Of a stretch of DNA of 64,000 nucleotides, positions 49,461 to 58,209 are shown piece by piece; position 1 is the first letter of the stretch; every line of letters starts with the position of its first letter. Made by a program: the position numbers and the translations under genes. The notes under the pieces were generated by a model. The model worked only from the letters and a program-made list of their open reading frames with translations. It was not told where the DNA came from and made no database searches. Source of the DNA: H17-190 sp034435615. Its GTDB lineage: Bacteria > Chloroflexota > Dehalococcoidia > SM23-28-2 > HRBIN24. The DNA is taken from positions 4,501 through 68,500 of the forward strand of contig DAOTWZ010000009.1 of assembly GCA_034435615.1 (NCBI GenBank), read 5' to 3'.

Positions 49461-50693
49461 TCAGCCCCGGGCCAGGAGGGCGGCTGTCAGGTAGAGAAGG
49501 ACGACGGGGCGCCGCAGCGCCACGAGGGCCAGCGGCCCCAGACCTGGCAGCGCCGTGGCCATCCGCAGCAGCGTACGGGACGGATAGTCGATGTCGGCGT
49601 GGCGGACCGCGATCCCCCTCAGGCCGGGCCGGGAGAGGGTGCGGGCCAGCATCTCCAGCTCCGCCTCGCCCAGGGAGAGCCCCAGCCGACGAAGCCAGCG
49701 GCTGCGGGCCAGCTCCCGGCCCAGGGCCCGACGCCAGGCCCGCTCGTAGCGAGAGAGGAAGGAGGCGGAGAGGTCGTCGGCGGCCAGGGCAGTGGCCGCC
49801 GTCTCGGCGCAGTGGCGGGCAGCCACCAGGCTGGTGTAGATGCCTCCCCCGGAGAAGGGCTTCACCTGGCCGGCGGCGTCACCCACCAGCAGCACGTGGT
49901 CGCCGTAGGTGCGGGCGGCCGGGGCCAGGGGGATCGTCCCGCCGTAGAAGCGCACCTCCTCCACCTGACCCAGCAGACGAGGGAAGCTCTCGCGCAGGCG
50001 TCGGTAGCAGCGCAGGGGCTCCCCAGCGCCCCCGTAGCAGCCGATGCCCAGCCGGGCCAGGCCGTCCCCCGCCGGGATGATCCAGCCGAACCAGCCCGGG
50101 GCCAGGCTTGGCCCTACGAAGACGTGGACGAAGTCCTGGCGCGGGGTGCGCACTCTGGCCTCTACTCCCAGCGCCTGCACTCGCTCCACTGGCCGCGGTA
50201 GGCCCAGGCTGCGGGCCACCCGGGAGTGGGCGCCATCGGCGCCGACGACGAGGCGAGCGGCCAGCCGCCCCTGATGGCCGTTCCGCTGCAGGTGCAACAG
50301 GACGCCACCGGCGATGCGCTCCGCCCCCACCAGGCGGCCGGTGACGGCGTCGGCGCCGGCCTCGTAGGCCTGCTGGGCCAACGCCTGGTCCCAACGGACG
50401 CGGTCTATGGCCACCGCCCGCACCGGCTCCCCACCCAGGGCCGCTTCCCCACCGCCGACGGTGTGCACGAAGGCGCCGCGGAGCTCGTTGCGGACCAGGG
50501 AGGCGTCGTCCACCTCGCCCAGGGCCCAGGTGCGAGGGCTGATGAGCCCCGAGCAGTGGGAAGGCACGCCCACCTGTCGGTGCTCCTCGACGAGGGCCAC
50601 CCGCAGGCCGCGGCGGGCCAGGTCCCGGGCGGTGCGGGAGCCGGCTGGCCCGGCCCCCACCACAGCCACGTCGTAATCGAACCGCACCGTCAT
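49461..50693 (-). CDS. Geranylgeranyl-reductase-family FAD-dependent oxidoreductase
   Basis: 410 residues from ATG 50693. FAD-binding VAVVGAGPAGSRTARDLARRG near the N-terminus, then PSHCSGLISPRTW (the Cys-Ser-Gly motif of GGR-like proteins), DYDVAVV start, and DHVLLVGDAAGQVKPFSGGGIY (second FAD motif). Likely reduces isoprenyl chains of a lipid or quinone, fitting the MEP gene ispE and the polyprenol genes here. Exact substrate unknown. Confidence 0.88.
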   Translation of the reverse strand: MTVRFDYDVAVVGAGPAGSRTARDLARRGLRVALVEEHRQVGVPSHCSGLISPRTWALGEVDDASLVRNELRGAFVHTVGGGEAALGGEPVRAVAIDRVRWDQALAQQAYEAGADAVTGRLVGAERIAGGVLLHLQRNGHQGRLAARLVVGADGAHSRVARSLGLPRPVERVQALGVEARVRTPRQDFVHVFVGPSLAPGWFGWIIPAGDGLARLGIGCYGGAGEPLRCYRRLRESFPRLLGQVEEVRFYGGTIPLAPAARTYGDHVLLVGDAAGQVKPFSGGGIYTSLVAARHCAETAATALAADDLSASFLSRYERAWRRALGRELARSRWLRRLGLSLGEAELEMLARTLSRPGLRGIAVRHADIDYPSRTLLRMATALPGLGPLALVALRRPVVLLYLTAALLARG

Positions 50694-50787
50694 CGTCCTG
50701 TGCGACGCCGCTGGCCCGGCCCGCGGGCCAGCCCATAAGAGAACGTCGGCTGCCGCCCGAAGGTATCGCCGGCGGGGCGCTGGGGCC

Positions 50788-50793
50788 ATTATA
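50788..50793 (-). promoter_or_regulatory. -10 box of the GGR-family gene
   Basis: TATAAT on the minus strand within GCTATAATGGC, about 95 bp before the start codon; no clear -35. Confidence 0.35.
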
Positions 50794-50818
50794 GCCCCCT
50801 GCCCGCCTGGGCGCCGCC

Positions 50819-51865
50819 TCAGGGTATGCGGAGGCGGTCGCCCTGGCGGATGATGGGATTGGGCCCGCTGAGCCTGTTGAGGGCCTTCACCTGCTCTATC
50901 CAGGCCGGTATCTGGTGCTGGGGGACCCCCAGGTGCTCCGCTACCCCCCACAGCCCCCGCACCCCCTCCGGTCCCACCACGTGGTAGCGTTCCCCGGCGG
51001 GCGGTGCCTGCCCCAGGCGTCCCTCCAGGGCGGCCACCCGTCCCTCCAGGGCAGCCACCCGCGCCGCCAGCTCATCGTACTGGGCGCTCATCGTCTCCTC
51101 CTCCCCGCTCAGCGGCCAGGGGACGGCCGCCACGGCCTCCCACATGGCCGCGTCCATGTGCTCGTAAGACCAGAAGCTGATGCCCGGCGAGCCCCGCTCC
51201 CGCGCCAAGGCGGCGAAGAGGGCCACCTCCTCGGCGGACGGATAGGGGACGCTGCCCTCCCGGTAGAGGCCGGCCACCGGGTAGAGCCGCTGCGGGGAGA
51301 GCCCGTAGGCGGCGTAGTCCTCGTAGGTGAGGGCGAGGGACTCCCGCGGCGGCCGCCGGAAGGCGTTCCAGTAGACCTGGGGCACTGCCCCCTGGCAATG
51401 GTCGATGAAGGCCCTGAAGGGGAAAGACCGGTGGTGGCGGGCCAGGGCGAAGGAGGTGAAGTAGACGGGATAGGAAGCCCCCAGCTCCCGTCGCAGCCCG
51501 CGGCAGAGAGCGAGGGCTGCCGCAGCGTTCTCCTTGAACTCGCCTTCCACGTCCAGCACCAGGAGGTCGGCCTCACCGAAGGTCGCCGTCTCCACGGCCC
51601 GCCGCGTCTCGCCCGCCACATCCCGGCCGTAGAAGTAGCCCCAGCCTCCCACCAGCAGCCCCTCGGCCCGGAGGGCGCGGGCCAGCTCCCGCCAGGGGCG
51701 GCCCTGGTCGAACCAGAAGGGGCCATCGTGAGCTTTCACCAGGGCGCCGCGGCAGCCCGCCCGCCGCAGGCGCTCGGCCACGCGTGAGGTGTCACCGTCG
51801 TCGCAGCGACGCCAGTTCCAGAGCCAGACCCACTTGCCAGCCAGGGTGGCGGCCATGTCGCCCAC
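50819..51865 (-). CDS. GH25-like TIM barrel with coiled coil and C-terminal LysM-like domain
   Basis: 348 residues from GTG 51865 (ATG 51856 also possible). The N-terminal TIM-barrel-like part has KWVWLWNWRRCDDGD, LVLDVEGEFKENA (acidic strand end), YPVYFTSFALARHH and QVYWNAF. A short coiled coil (about 262-290, AARVAALEGRVAALEGRL) links to a LysM-like end: YHVVGPEGVRGLWGVAEHLG, then RQGDRLRIP. LysM binds peptidoglycan, yet I see no signal peptide or membrane helix. Export by another route, or release by lysis like an endolysin, is possible. Confidence 0.7.
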   Translation of the reverse strand: MGDMAATLAGKWVWLWNWRRCDDGDTSRVAERLRRAGCRGALVKAHDGPFWFDQGRPWRELARALRAEGLLVGGWGYFYGRDVAGETRRAVETATFGEADLLVLDVEGEFKENAAAALALCRGLRRELGASYPVYFTSFALARHHRSFPFRAFIDHCQGAVPQVYWNAFRRPPRESLALTYEDYAAYGLSPQRLYPVAGLYREGSVPYPSAEEVALFAALARERGSPGISFWSYEHMDAAMWEAVAAVPWPLSGEEETMSAQYDELAARVAALEGRVAALEGRLGQAPPAGERYHVVGPEGVRGLWGVAEHLGVPQHQIPAWIEQVKALNRLSGPNPIIRQGDRLRIP

Positions 51866-51917
51866 AGGATGCCCCGTCGGGCTGGCGTCGCCAAGAGGCG
51901 GCTGGCACCGCGGCCGG

Positions 51918-52889
51918 CTACTTGATGGCCAGGGCGTTGGGGGGCGAGCCGACGCCGCCCGGCAGGTTCAAAGGGGCCGAGGTCAGGAGGAACTCGTAGA
52001 CGCCGTCCCGGGCGCAGTCCTCGGCCAGGTCGTCCAGGTGCCAGAGCTCGCCCAGGGGCATCCCCAGGTAGGCGATGACATAGTAGTGGAGGAAGCCCCG
52101 CTCTCGGGTGGGCGGCCAGGCCTCCACCGTGGGGTTGTCGGCGGCGATGGCGACCACGCCACTGTCCCACAGATAGGCGGCTATCTCCACCGCCGGGCCG
52201 AGGCCGGGGCCGCTGCCCTCGCCGGTGGCGGACTCCCGCGCCAGCCGCTCGCGGCCGGCGGTGTCCAGCTCGTGCCGGTACCAGTGGAGCCAGCCGGTGC
52301 GCACCAGGAGGATATCGCCGCGTCGCAGCGTCACCCCCTGGGCTCGGGCGCAGCCCTCCAGGTCTTCCCGGGTGATGAGCTGGGAAGCCCGGTAGTCCAG
52401 GGCCCGGCCTTGCTGCCGCAGGTAGCGCTCCACGTCCAGCAGCACACCCCGGCCGACGATGCCCCGCCGCGCCCAGTGCTCTATCCCCAGGCGGCCGCCG
52501 CCGGGCCTCACCTCCTCGTCGCCGACGCCGTTGTAGAAGCCGTCCCGCGGGTGGCGGATGTGGCGCAGGCCGTCCCACTGGCTGGAGCCCTGGAGCCAGA
52601 AGCCGTCCAGGTAATCGTCCTTGGCGATGGGGCTGAAATCTATGATGTGGTGCTGGTAGGGTCGCCGACCGAAGAGAGGCGGGTCCGGCAGGTTCAGGGG
52701 CAGGTTCAGGGGGAAGACCGCCCCCTTGCGCACCAGACGAGCCGCCTGCACTACCAGGTCCGGCGTTATGAGGTTCAGGGCGCCCACGTTATCGTCATCA
52801 CCGAAGAGGCCCCAGTTGGAGCCCCTGGGCGCCCCCGGCCGCACCGGGAGCTGGTCAAAGGACGGCAGCCGGTCCAGGTCCATGGCCAT
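51918..52889 (-). CDS. Cyclase-family hydrolase (kynurenine formamidase-like)
   Basis: 323 residues with GGAGGG before the ATG. The cyclase-family metal site is seen as QGSSQWDGLRHI (usual HxxTHxD region, here with substitutions) and GVLLDVERYL; GDILLVRTGWLHWY and IAADNPTVEAWP (usual AxDxxSxD) also fit. Members hydrolyse amides or cyclic substrates with Zn or Mn. The sequence is of the longer type annotated simply as cyclase. Next to GH38 and CehA genes in one direction. Confidence 0.8.
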   Translation of the reverse strand: MAMDLDRLPSFDQLPVRPGAPRGSNWGLFGDDDNVGALNLITPDLVVQAARLVRKGAVFPLNLPLNLPDPPLFGRRPYQHHIIDFSPIAKDDYLDGFWLQGSSQWDGLRHIRHPRDGFYNGVGDEEVRPGGGRLGIEHWARRGIVGRGVLLDVERYLRQQGRALDYRASQLITREDLEGCARAQGVTLRRGDILLVRTGWLHWYRHELDTAGRERLARESATGEGSGPGLGPAVEIAAYLWDSGVVAIAADNPTVEAWPPTRERGFLHYYVIAYLGMPLGELWHLDDLAEDCARDGVYEFLLTSAPLNLPGGVGSPPNALAIK

Positions 52890-52901
52890 CTCTACCCTCC
52901 T

Positions 52902-55505
52902 CTACCGCAGTAGGAACTTCAGGGTGCGGACCTCGTTGGGCCGCAGGTCCAGGGGGATCCAGCCGTCGTCAGCGCTGACCTCCCTCAGGAGGGCCTCGTT
53001 CAGGTCAACCTCCTCCACCGGCCCCCGGTGGAGGGGCATCCGCAGCCTCCCTCTGAGGGGCCGCGAGGCGGCGTTGTAGGCCCGCACGACGACGCCGTCC
53101 CCCTCCTCCGCCAGCTTCACGGCCGAGACGACGAGCTGGGAGGGCTCGGCCTCCACCAGAGCGGCGGGGGAGGTCAGCCGCCCGGACCCGCCCCGGCCCA
53201 GGGCTGCCCGCAGCGGCCTGGCGAAGCGGTGGGCCTGGGGCATCGCCTCCTCCCAGGTGCCGGCGTAGGTCACCAGGGAATAGTGGAAGCGCCAGCGGCC
53301 CAGCATCTGGGCCTCCGGGGTGACCAGGGCGGGACCGGCGGCCCCGCGTCGCCAGGGAGAGAGGTCCAGGCGGGAGAGCCAGCCCACGCACCGCAGGAGG
53401 GTGAGGGCGAGGGTGACGGTGCCGTCCGGCTCTCGCAGCGCCTCGTACTCCGGCAGGCCGCGGTTGGCCAGCATGAGGCCCCGCTGGCCGTCCTCCACAG
53501 CGCAGAAGCTCTTCTGGGGGAAGGTGCCCAGGGGGAGCTCCCAGGCGTCCGTCGAAGGGGCGGGGGCGTCCACCGGCCTCTCCACCACGCCGAAGTGTTG
53601 CTCGGCACAGGAGCGGTCCGCCCGCAGGCCGCTGGGGAAGTGGACCCGCAGCCGGTGGTCCAGCGCCCGGTTCGTCACCTCCGTCTCGATGTCTATGCGG
53701 GGCACCCCCTCGTACAGGTACACTCGGGCGACGATGGGCACCCTCACCCGCGCCCTAGACCGACGCCCTCCCGAGGCGTCCAGGGAGCGGGGCAGGGAGT
53801 AGACCAGGGCCACCTCCAGGGCGTGGCGCGCCGGCCCCGATTCCAGCACCCTGATACGGGGTGGCTGGGCGGGGACCGTCACCAGTTCGTCCATCGCGGG
53901 CGGGCAGTAGTTGTATTCGTCGCCGCGGTCGCCGCCGTCCACGAAGCGGTTCAGCCCCTGCAGGGCCACGCCCAGGCGCTTGTCGTGGACGGTGAGGGTG
54001 CCGTCGCGGGGGTCGGCCGAGACCTGGAAGAACTCGTTCTCGATGGAGGTGCCGTGGGGGCGGGGGGAGGGGCGGCGTCGTCGCCCGTAGAGGGGCCGGA
54101 AGGCTCGCAGCCCGTGCCCCGGCACCCCGGGGGCGACGAAGCCCAGCCGCACCTCGCCAGCTCCCCGCGGCGCGGCGAGTCGCTGCAGGGGCAGGGCCTC
54201 CCCCTCTTCCGTGAGCAGGGCCGAGGGGAGACGGGCGCCCCGGCTGGGCAGGGAGAGCTGACAGAAGTCGGTGCGGGGGCCGTCCTCGGAGTTGAAGACC
54301 ACCACCCGGCCCTCGCTCCCCGGGGGGGCGGCCGCCCGGGCCAGGGCGGAGGCCGCCTCCTCCAGCGCTGCCTCGCCTATCGCCTGGCAAGCGTCGAAGC
54401 GGCCCGCCATCTCCCGGTGCACCTCGTCGATGGAGCAGCCGCAGATGGAGTCGTGAGGGGCGTTCTGGAGGAGGAGCCGCCAGCCGTGGGTCAGCCGCGA
54501 GGCCGATGGCACGGCCTGGCCGTGGTCGTCGGCCTGCAGGAGGGAGGCCCAGGCGACCAGCGGCTCAGCCCAGCGGGCCAGCAGGTCCTCGCACTCCTGG
54601 TAGCGTTGCTTGATCCACATACGGGCGGAGAGCACCCCGGGGAGGACATGGGAGCGGCTGGCTGAGCGAAACTCCCCCTGGATGAGGGGCAGAGAGAGGA
54701 GCCGCTCGCCCAGCTCACGGCGGACGGCCTCCAGGAGCCAGGGGTAGTCCCCCAGCACCACCTCGGCATCGTCCAGGAGGGCGCTGGCGGCGCGCGCCGC
54801 CTGGGGCAGCCCTTCCTGGGGGCGGCAGTGGTCGTCGCCGTTGGGCAGGAGGATGTAGCGGGTGGTAGCGAAGGGGGCCAGGGCCCGCCGCATCTCCTCC
54901 AGGCGGGCGGCCAGGGCCTGCGGCTCCAGGGGCAGGGAAGCGGCCAGGGAGTAGCCGTAGCGCAGATAGAGGGCCAGCACCTCCGAGCCGTCTGGCGAGG
55001 CCCAGCGGAACTCGCTGGTGGTGGCCTCCTCCCCCACGCCTCGCCAGATGACGACGGTGTCGATGCCGAAGCCCCGCAGGATGGCCGGCAGGTGGGCGAT
55101 GTGGCCGAAGGCGTCCGGGGAGTAGCCCACCAGCATGGGCGGGCCGAAGGAGCGGGCCGCCCGCAGGCCCAGCATCAGGTTCCGCACCCAGGACTCGCCA
55201 CCGATGAGGAATTCGTCGGGGAGGACGTAGTTGGGGCCGATGAGGAGGCGCCCCGCCCGCACCAGCCGCTCGATGTCGCTCCGGCGTTGGGGCCGCACCT
55301 CCAGATAGTCGTCCAGGAGCACGGTCTGGCCGTCCAGCACGAAGCTGCGGAACTCGGGCTCCCGGTCCAGCAGGTCGATGAGGCCGTCCAGCATCTCCAC
55401 CAGCCAGGAGCGGAAGGTCTGGAAGGGCTCGTACCACTCCCTGTCCCAGTGCGTGTGGGGGACCAGCACCAGAGTGTGTCTCGGCGGGCGCGGCGCCTCT
55501 TCCAT
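52902..55505 (-). CDS. Glycoside hydrolase family 38 alpha-mannosidase
   Basis: 867 residues. Zinc and catalytic motifs: HTHWDREWY at 17-25, GYSPDAFGHIAHLP, and NAPHDSICGCSIDEVH (third zinc His/Asp region). An alpha/beta catalytic N-terminal domain, three-helix bundle and beta-sandwich C-terminal half agree with GH38 length. No signal peptide, so it acts in the cytoplasm, on mannosides or mannosylglycerate-type solutes. Its start is 3 nt after the CehA gene. Confidence 0.9.
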   Translation of the reverse strand: MEEAPRPPRHTLVLVPHTHWDREWYEPFQTFRSWLVEMLDGLIDLLDREPEFRSFVLDGQTVLLDDYLEVRPQRRSDIERLVRAGRLLIGPNYVLPDEFLIGGESWVRNLMLGLRAARSFGPPMLVGYSPDAFGHIAHLPAILRGFGIDTVVIWRGVGEEATTSEFRWASPDGSEVLALYLRYGYSLAASLPLEPQALAARLEEMRRALAPFATTRYILLPNGDDHCRPQEGLPQAARAASALLDDAEVVLGDYPWLLEAVRRELGERLLSLPLIQGEFRSASRSHVLPGVLSARMWIKQRYQECEDLLARWAEPLVAWASLLQADDHGQAVPSASRLTHGWRLLLQNAPHDSICGCSIDEVHREMAGRFDACQAIGEAALEEAASALARAAAPPGSEGRVVVFNSEDGPRTDFCQLSLPSRGARLPSALLTEEGEALPLQRLAAPRGAGEVRLGFVAPGVPGHGLRAFRPLYGRRRRPSPRPHGTSIENEFFQVSADPRDGTLTVHDKRLGVALQGLNRFVDGGDRGDEYNYCPPAMDELVTVPAQPPRIRVLESGPARHALEVALVYSLPRSLDASGGRRSRARVRVPIVARVYLYEGVPRIDIETEVTNRALDHRLRVHFPSGLRADRSCAEQHFGVVERPVDAPAPSTDAWELPLGTFPQKSFCAVEDGQRGLMLANRGLPEYEALREPDGTVTLALTLLRCVGWLSRLDLSPWRRGAAGPALVTPEAQMLGRWRFHYSLVTYAGTWEEAMPQAHRFARPLRAALGRGGSGRLTSPAALVEAEPSQLVVSAVKLAEEGDGVVVRAYNAASRPLRGRLRMPLHRGPVEEVDLNEALLREVSADDGWIPLDLRPNEVRTLKFLLR

Positions 55506-55508
55506 GGC

Positions 55509-56921
55509 CTATCCTGCGCTCTCCCCGCGGTCCAGCCAGATAGGGTTGGTGAGGGCCCAGACCGTCTCATCCGGCTCCCGCAGCTCCGCCCGAACGTAGC
55601 CAGGGCCCGCCACGGTCAGCGTGGTGGCGTGGACGTAGTGGTCCGTGGGCACCGTCACGGCCTCCACGTAGCGACCGTCCTGAACCAGCCAGAGGCGCCG
55701 GCCGGCGCCGCCCCTGACCTCCACCCGCAGGGCGAGCGAGCGCCCCCGGGGGGCCGCTCGCTGGCCCATCCTCGCCTCGTAGGAGCCGTCGCCGTCGGCG
55801 TCCGCCTGCAGGAAGAGCTGAGGGCCCTCGGGGCTGAAGGAGACGAAGACGTCGCCCTGGCGTATCCCCTCCAGCAGCGCCGCCGGCGTGGCCGGCCCCC
55901 TGACGTAGACCCAGGTGGTGGGATGCCCTAGGGCCAGGGGATGCCGCGCCGAGCGCCGCAGCGAATGGGTGTCGCTCCCGCCCACGGCCACTATGCGCTG
56001 GCCGGCGCACAGGAGGGAGTCCCAGCGCTCCAGGGACTCCCAGTTGTAGAGGCCCCACGGCCCCTGCCAGACCTCCAGGCAGGAGAAGCCCTCCCACAGG
56101 GGGAAGAGCCAGGGGGAACCGGTGCCCTTGGGGTGGTTGATGGAGATGAGGCCGCCCTCTTCCAGGACGGCACGCTGCAGGGAGCGCAGGGAGTCGGCGT
56201 CGGTGCAGCGGAAGTCGGCCAGGCGGCGGAGCCCCCAGACGTTGGCGTGGCCCCAGTAGGTGGTCACCTCCTCCCCGGGCAGGAGCAGAAGGGGGAGGTG
56301 AGCAAGCGCCTCCAGCTCTGGCAGATGGGCGCAGGTGTTGTGGTCGGTGATGGCCAGGAAGTCCAGCCCCTGCTCCAGGGCGGCCAGGGCCAGCTCCTCC
56401 ACCGTATTCTCACCGTCGGAGTGGTGGCTGTGAGAGTGGAGGTCGCCCCTGAGGTAGCGGTCGCCGGGCAGGGAGGCGGGCGCTGGCAGGGCGCCTGCCT
56501 CCGGGGGCTGGCCGTGCGGCGTATCCTCCGACGACAGCCTCGCCGCTACCTGGTAGCTCACTCCTGGCTCCTGCACGCGGGCGAACCCCAGGACGATATG
56601 CCATACGCCGGGATAGATGGGGCCGGGCAGGTAGCCCGGGGTGGCCCGTTGCCCTTCGATGAAGAACTGGCGCCGGGCGCTGCCGCTCCAGCCGCGGAAG
56701 CCGGGCGCCTGCGGGAATCCCGTCCCCCGCGGGTCGAAGATGCCGATGTCCACCACGTTGCCGTAGCCGAGCCCCAGTGGGGCGTCCAGGGGGCTGTCGA
56801 ACCAATAACTGACCTCGATGCGACCGGTGCCCGGCGGCACCGTGAGGGGAAGATAGAGGTAGCGTCGGCGGCGCGCCTCGGCCGGGGTGACGAAGCCGCT
56901 GAAGGTCGCTTCAGAGGGCAA
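55509..56921 (-). CDS. CehA/McbA-family PHP metallohydrolase
   Basis: 470 residues. An N-terminal beta-sandwich (1-150) precedes a PHP domain with GDLHSHSHHSDGENTVEEL, FLAITDHNT, GEEVTTYWGHANVWG, SINHPKG and GGSDTHSLRR. A C-terminal beta-domain (about 365-470) has DPGDG-like turns. CehA/McbA proteins include carbaryl esterase-type hydrolases, but the family substrate is generally unknown. Heads the CehA-GH38-cyclase run. Confidence 0.82.
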   Translation of the reverse strand: MPSEATFSGFVTPAEARRRRYLYLPLTVPPGTGRIEVSYWFDSPLDAPLGLGYGNVVDIGIFDPRGTGFPQAPGFRGWSGSARRQFFIEGQRATPGYLPGPIYPGVWHIVLGFARVQEPGVSYQVAARLSSEDTPHGQPPEAGALPAPASLPGDRYLRGDLHSHSHHSDGENTVEELALAALEQGLDFLAITDHNTCAHLPELEALAHLPLLLLPGEEVTTYWGHANVWGLRRLADFRCTDADSLRSLQRAVLEEGGLISINHPKGTGSPWLFPLWEGFSCLEVWQGPWGLYNWESLERWDSLLCAGQRIVAVGGSDTHSLRRSARHPLALGHPTTWVYVRGPATPAALLEGIRQGDVFVSFSPEGPQLFLQADADGDGSYEARMGQRAAPRGRSLALRVEVRGGAGRRLWLVQDGRYVEAVTVPTDHYVHATTLTVAGPGYVRAELREPDETVWALTNPIWLDRGESAG

Positions 56922-57010
56922 GAGGCCTCCAGTGGCGGCAGCCCCTTCCCCGGTGCTCTCGCTCGGGGTGCAGGGCTGTGCCGGCCAGACGTGCCATGCT
57001 CGCGCCCTCT

Positions 57011-57016
57011 ATCATA
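57011..57016 (-). promoter_or_regulatory. -10 box of the CehA-GH38 operon
   Basis: TATGAT on the minus strand, about 90 bp before the ATG at 56921; no clear -35. Confidence 0.3.
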
Positions 57017-57032
57017 GCCCTCCCTCCCCGTG

Positions 57033-57038
57033 TAGTAT
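57033..57038 (+). promoter_or_regulatory. Near-leaderless -10 box of nagA
   Basis: TAGTAT 7 bp before the ATG at 57046, so the mRNA would begin at the start codon; no Shine-Dalgarno is visible. Confidence 0.35.
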
Positions 57039-57045
57039 AGAGGCG

Positions 57046-58209
57046 ATGGTCTGGGCCCTCACCGGCGCCCGCGTCCTCACGCCCCAGGAGGAGATCGCCT
57101 CGGGGACGGTGGTGGTAGAGGGCAGCCGCATCGTCGCCGTGGGGGCCCACGTCCGGCCCCCCTCCCAGGGGCAGCTCCTCTCCCTGGCTGGCCTCACCCT
57201 GGTGCCAGGCTTCATAGACCTCCACGTCCACGGTGGCAACGGCTACCGCCTCTCCACCAGCGACCCGGTGGAACTCCAGGCCTACGCCCGCTGGGTGGTG
57301 AGCAGCGGCGTCACCGGCTTCCTAGCCTCCATAGCCGCCACCGGCCATGCCGAGGCGCTGGACTACCTGAAGACCGCCGCTTCCGTCTGCGGCCCGGTCG
57401 CTCGAGGGGCCTCCCTGCTGGGGATACACCTGGAGGGTCCCTTCGTCAGCGCCGCCCACCGCGGCGCCCTGCCCCCCACCTGGCCGCGTGACCCCAGCCT
57501 GGAGGAGCTGGAGGCCTACCTGGAGGCGGCGGGAGGCCATCTGCGGCTCCTCACCCTGGCGCCGGAGCTCTCCGAGGCCAGGGCAGTGATGGAGGTGGCC
57601 CTGAACAGCGGCGTTGCCGTGGCCATGGGGCACACCGATGCCAGCTACGCCGAGGCGAAGGGCGCCCTGGAGGCCGGCATCTCCCTAGTCACCCACATCT
57701 ATAACGCCATGCGACCCTTCCACCACCGCGACCCGGGGCCGGTGGCGGCGGCCCTGGAATCGCCTGGTGTGGTTGCGGAGGTCATAGCCGACGGCGTCCA
57801 TGTCCACCCGGCGGCCGTCAGGCTCCTGCTGCGGGCCAAGGGGGCCCTTCAGGTCGCCCTGGTGACGGACGGCTCGCCCCTGGCCGGGCTCAGCGAGGGC
57901 ATCTTCCACCTGTGGGGACAGGAGGTGCGGCTCGCCGCTGGCCGCGCCACCCTCGCCGATGGCACCCTGGCCGGCTCCGCCCTGACCATGGACCGCATGG
58001 TCGCCAACCTGGTGGAGTGGGGCGACTGCTCCCTCCGGGAGGCAGTGACCATGGCCACCACCGTCCCCGCGCGCGTCCTGGGACTGGCCGGCTACAAGGG
58101 GCGCATCGCCCCTGGCTACGACGCCGACCTGGTGGCCCTGGACGACTCCCTGGAGGTGGTCATGACCTGGGTAGGGGGCGAGCTGGTCTACCAGCGGCCC
58201 CGGCCCTAG
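57046..58209 (+). CDS. nagA: N-acetylglucosamine-6-phosphate deacetylase
   Basis: 387 residues. Amidohydrolase metal site: DLHVHGGNGY (His60, His62), then LLGIHLEGPFVSAAHRGA, AMGHTDASY and LVTHIYNAMRPFHHRDPG; the catalytic Asp is in LVTDGSPLAG. It converts GlcNAc-6-phosphate to GlcN-6-phosphate and acetate in amino sugar or cell-wall recycling. No nagB adjacent. Ends on a CTAG shared with the minus-strand flavoprotein. Confidence 0.93.
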   Translation: MVWALTGARVLTPQEEIASGTVVVEGSRIVAVGAHVRPPSQGQLLSLAGLTLVPGFIDLHVHGGNGYRLSTSDPVELQAYARWVVSSGVTGFLASIAATGHAEALDYLKTAASVCGPVARGASLLGIHLEGPFVSAAHRGALPPTWPRDPSLEELEAYLEAAGGHLRLLTLAPELSEARAVMEVALNSGVAVAMGHTDASYAEAKGALEAGISLVTHIYNAMRPFHHRDPGPVAAALESPGVVAEVIADGVHVHPAAVRLLLRAKGALQVALVTDGSPLAGLSEGIFHLWGQEVRLAAGRATLADGTLAGSALTMDRMVANLVEWGDCSLREAVTMATTVPARVLGLAGYKGRIAPGYDADLVALDDSLEVVMTWVGGELVYQRPRP

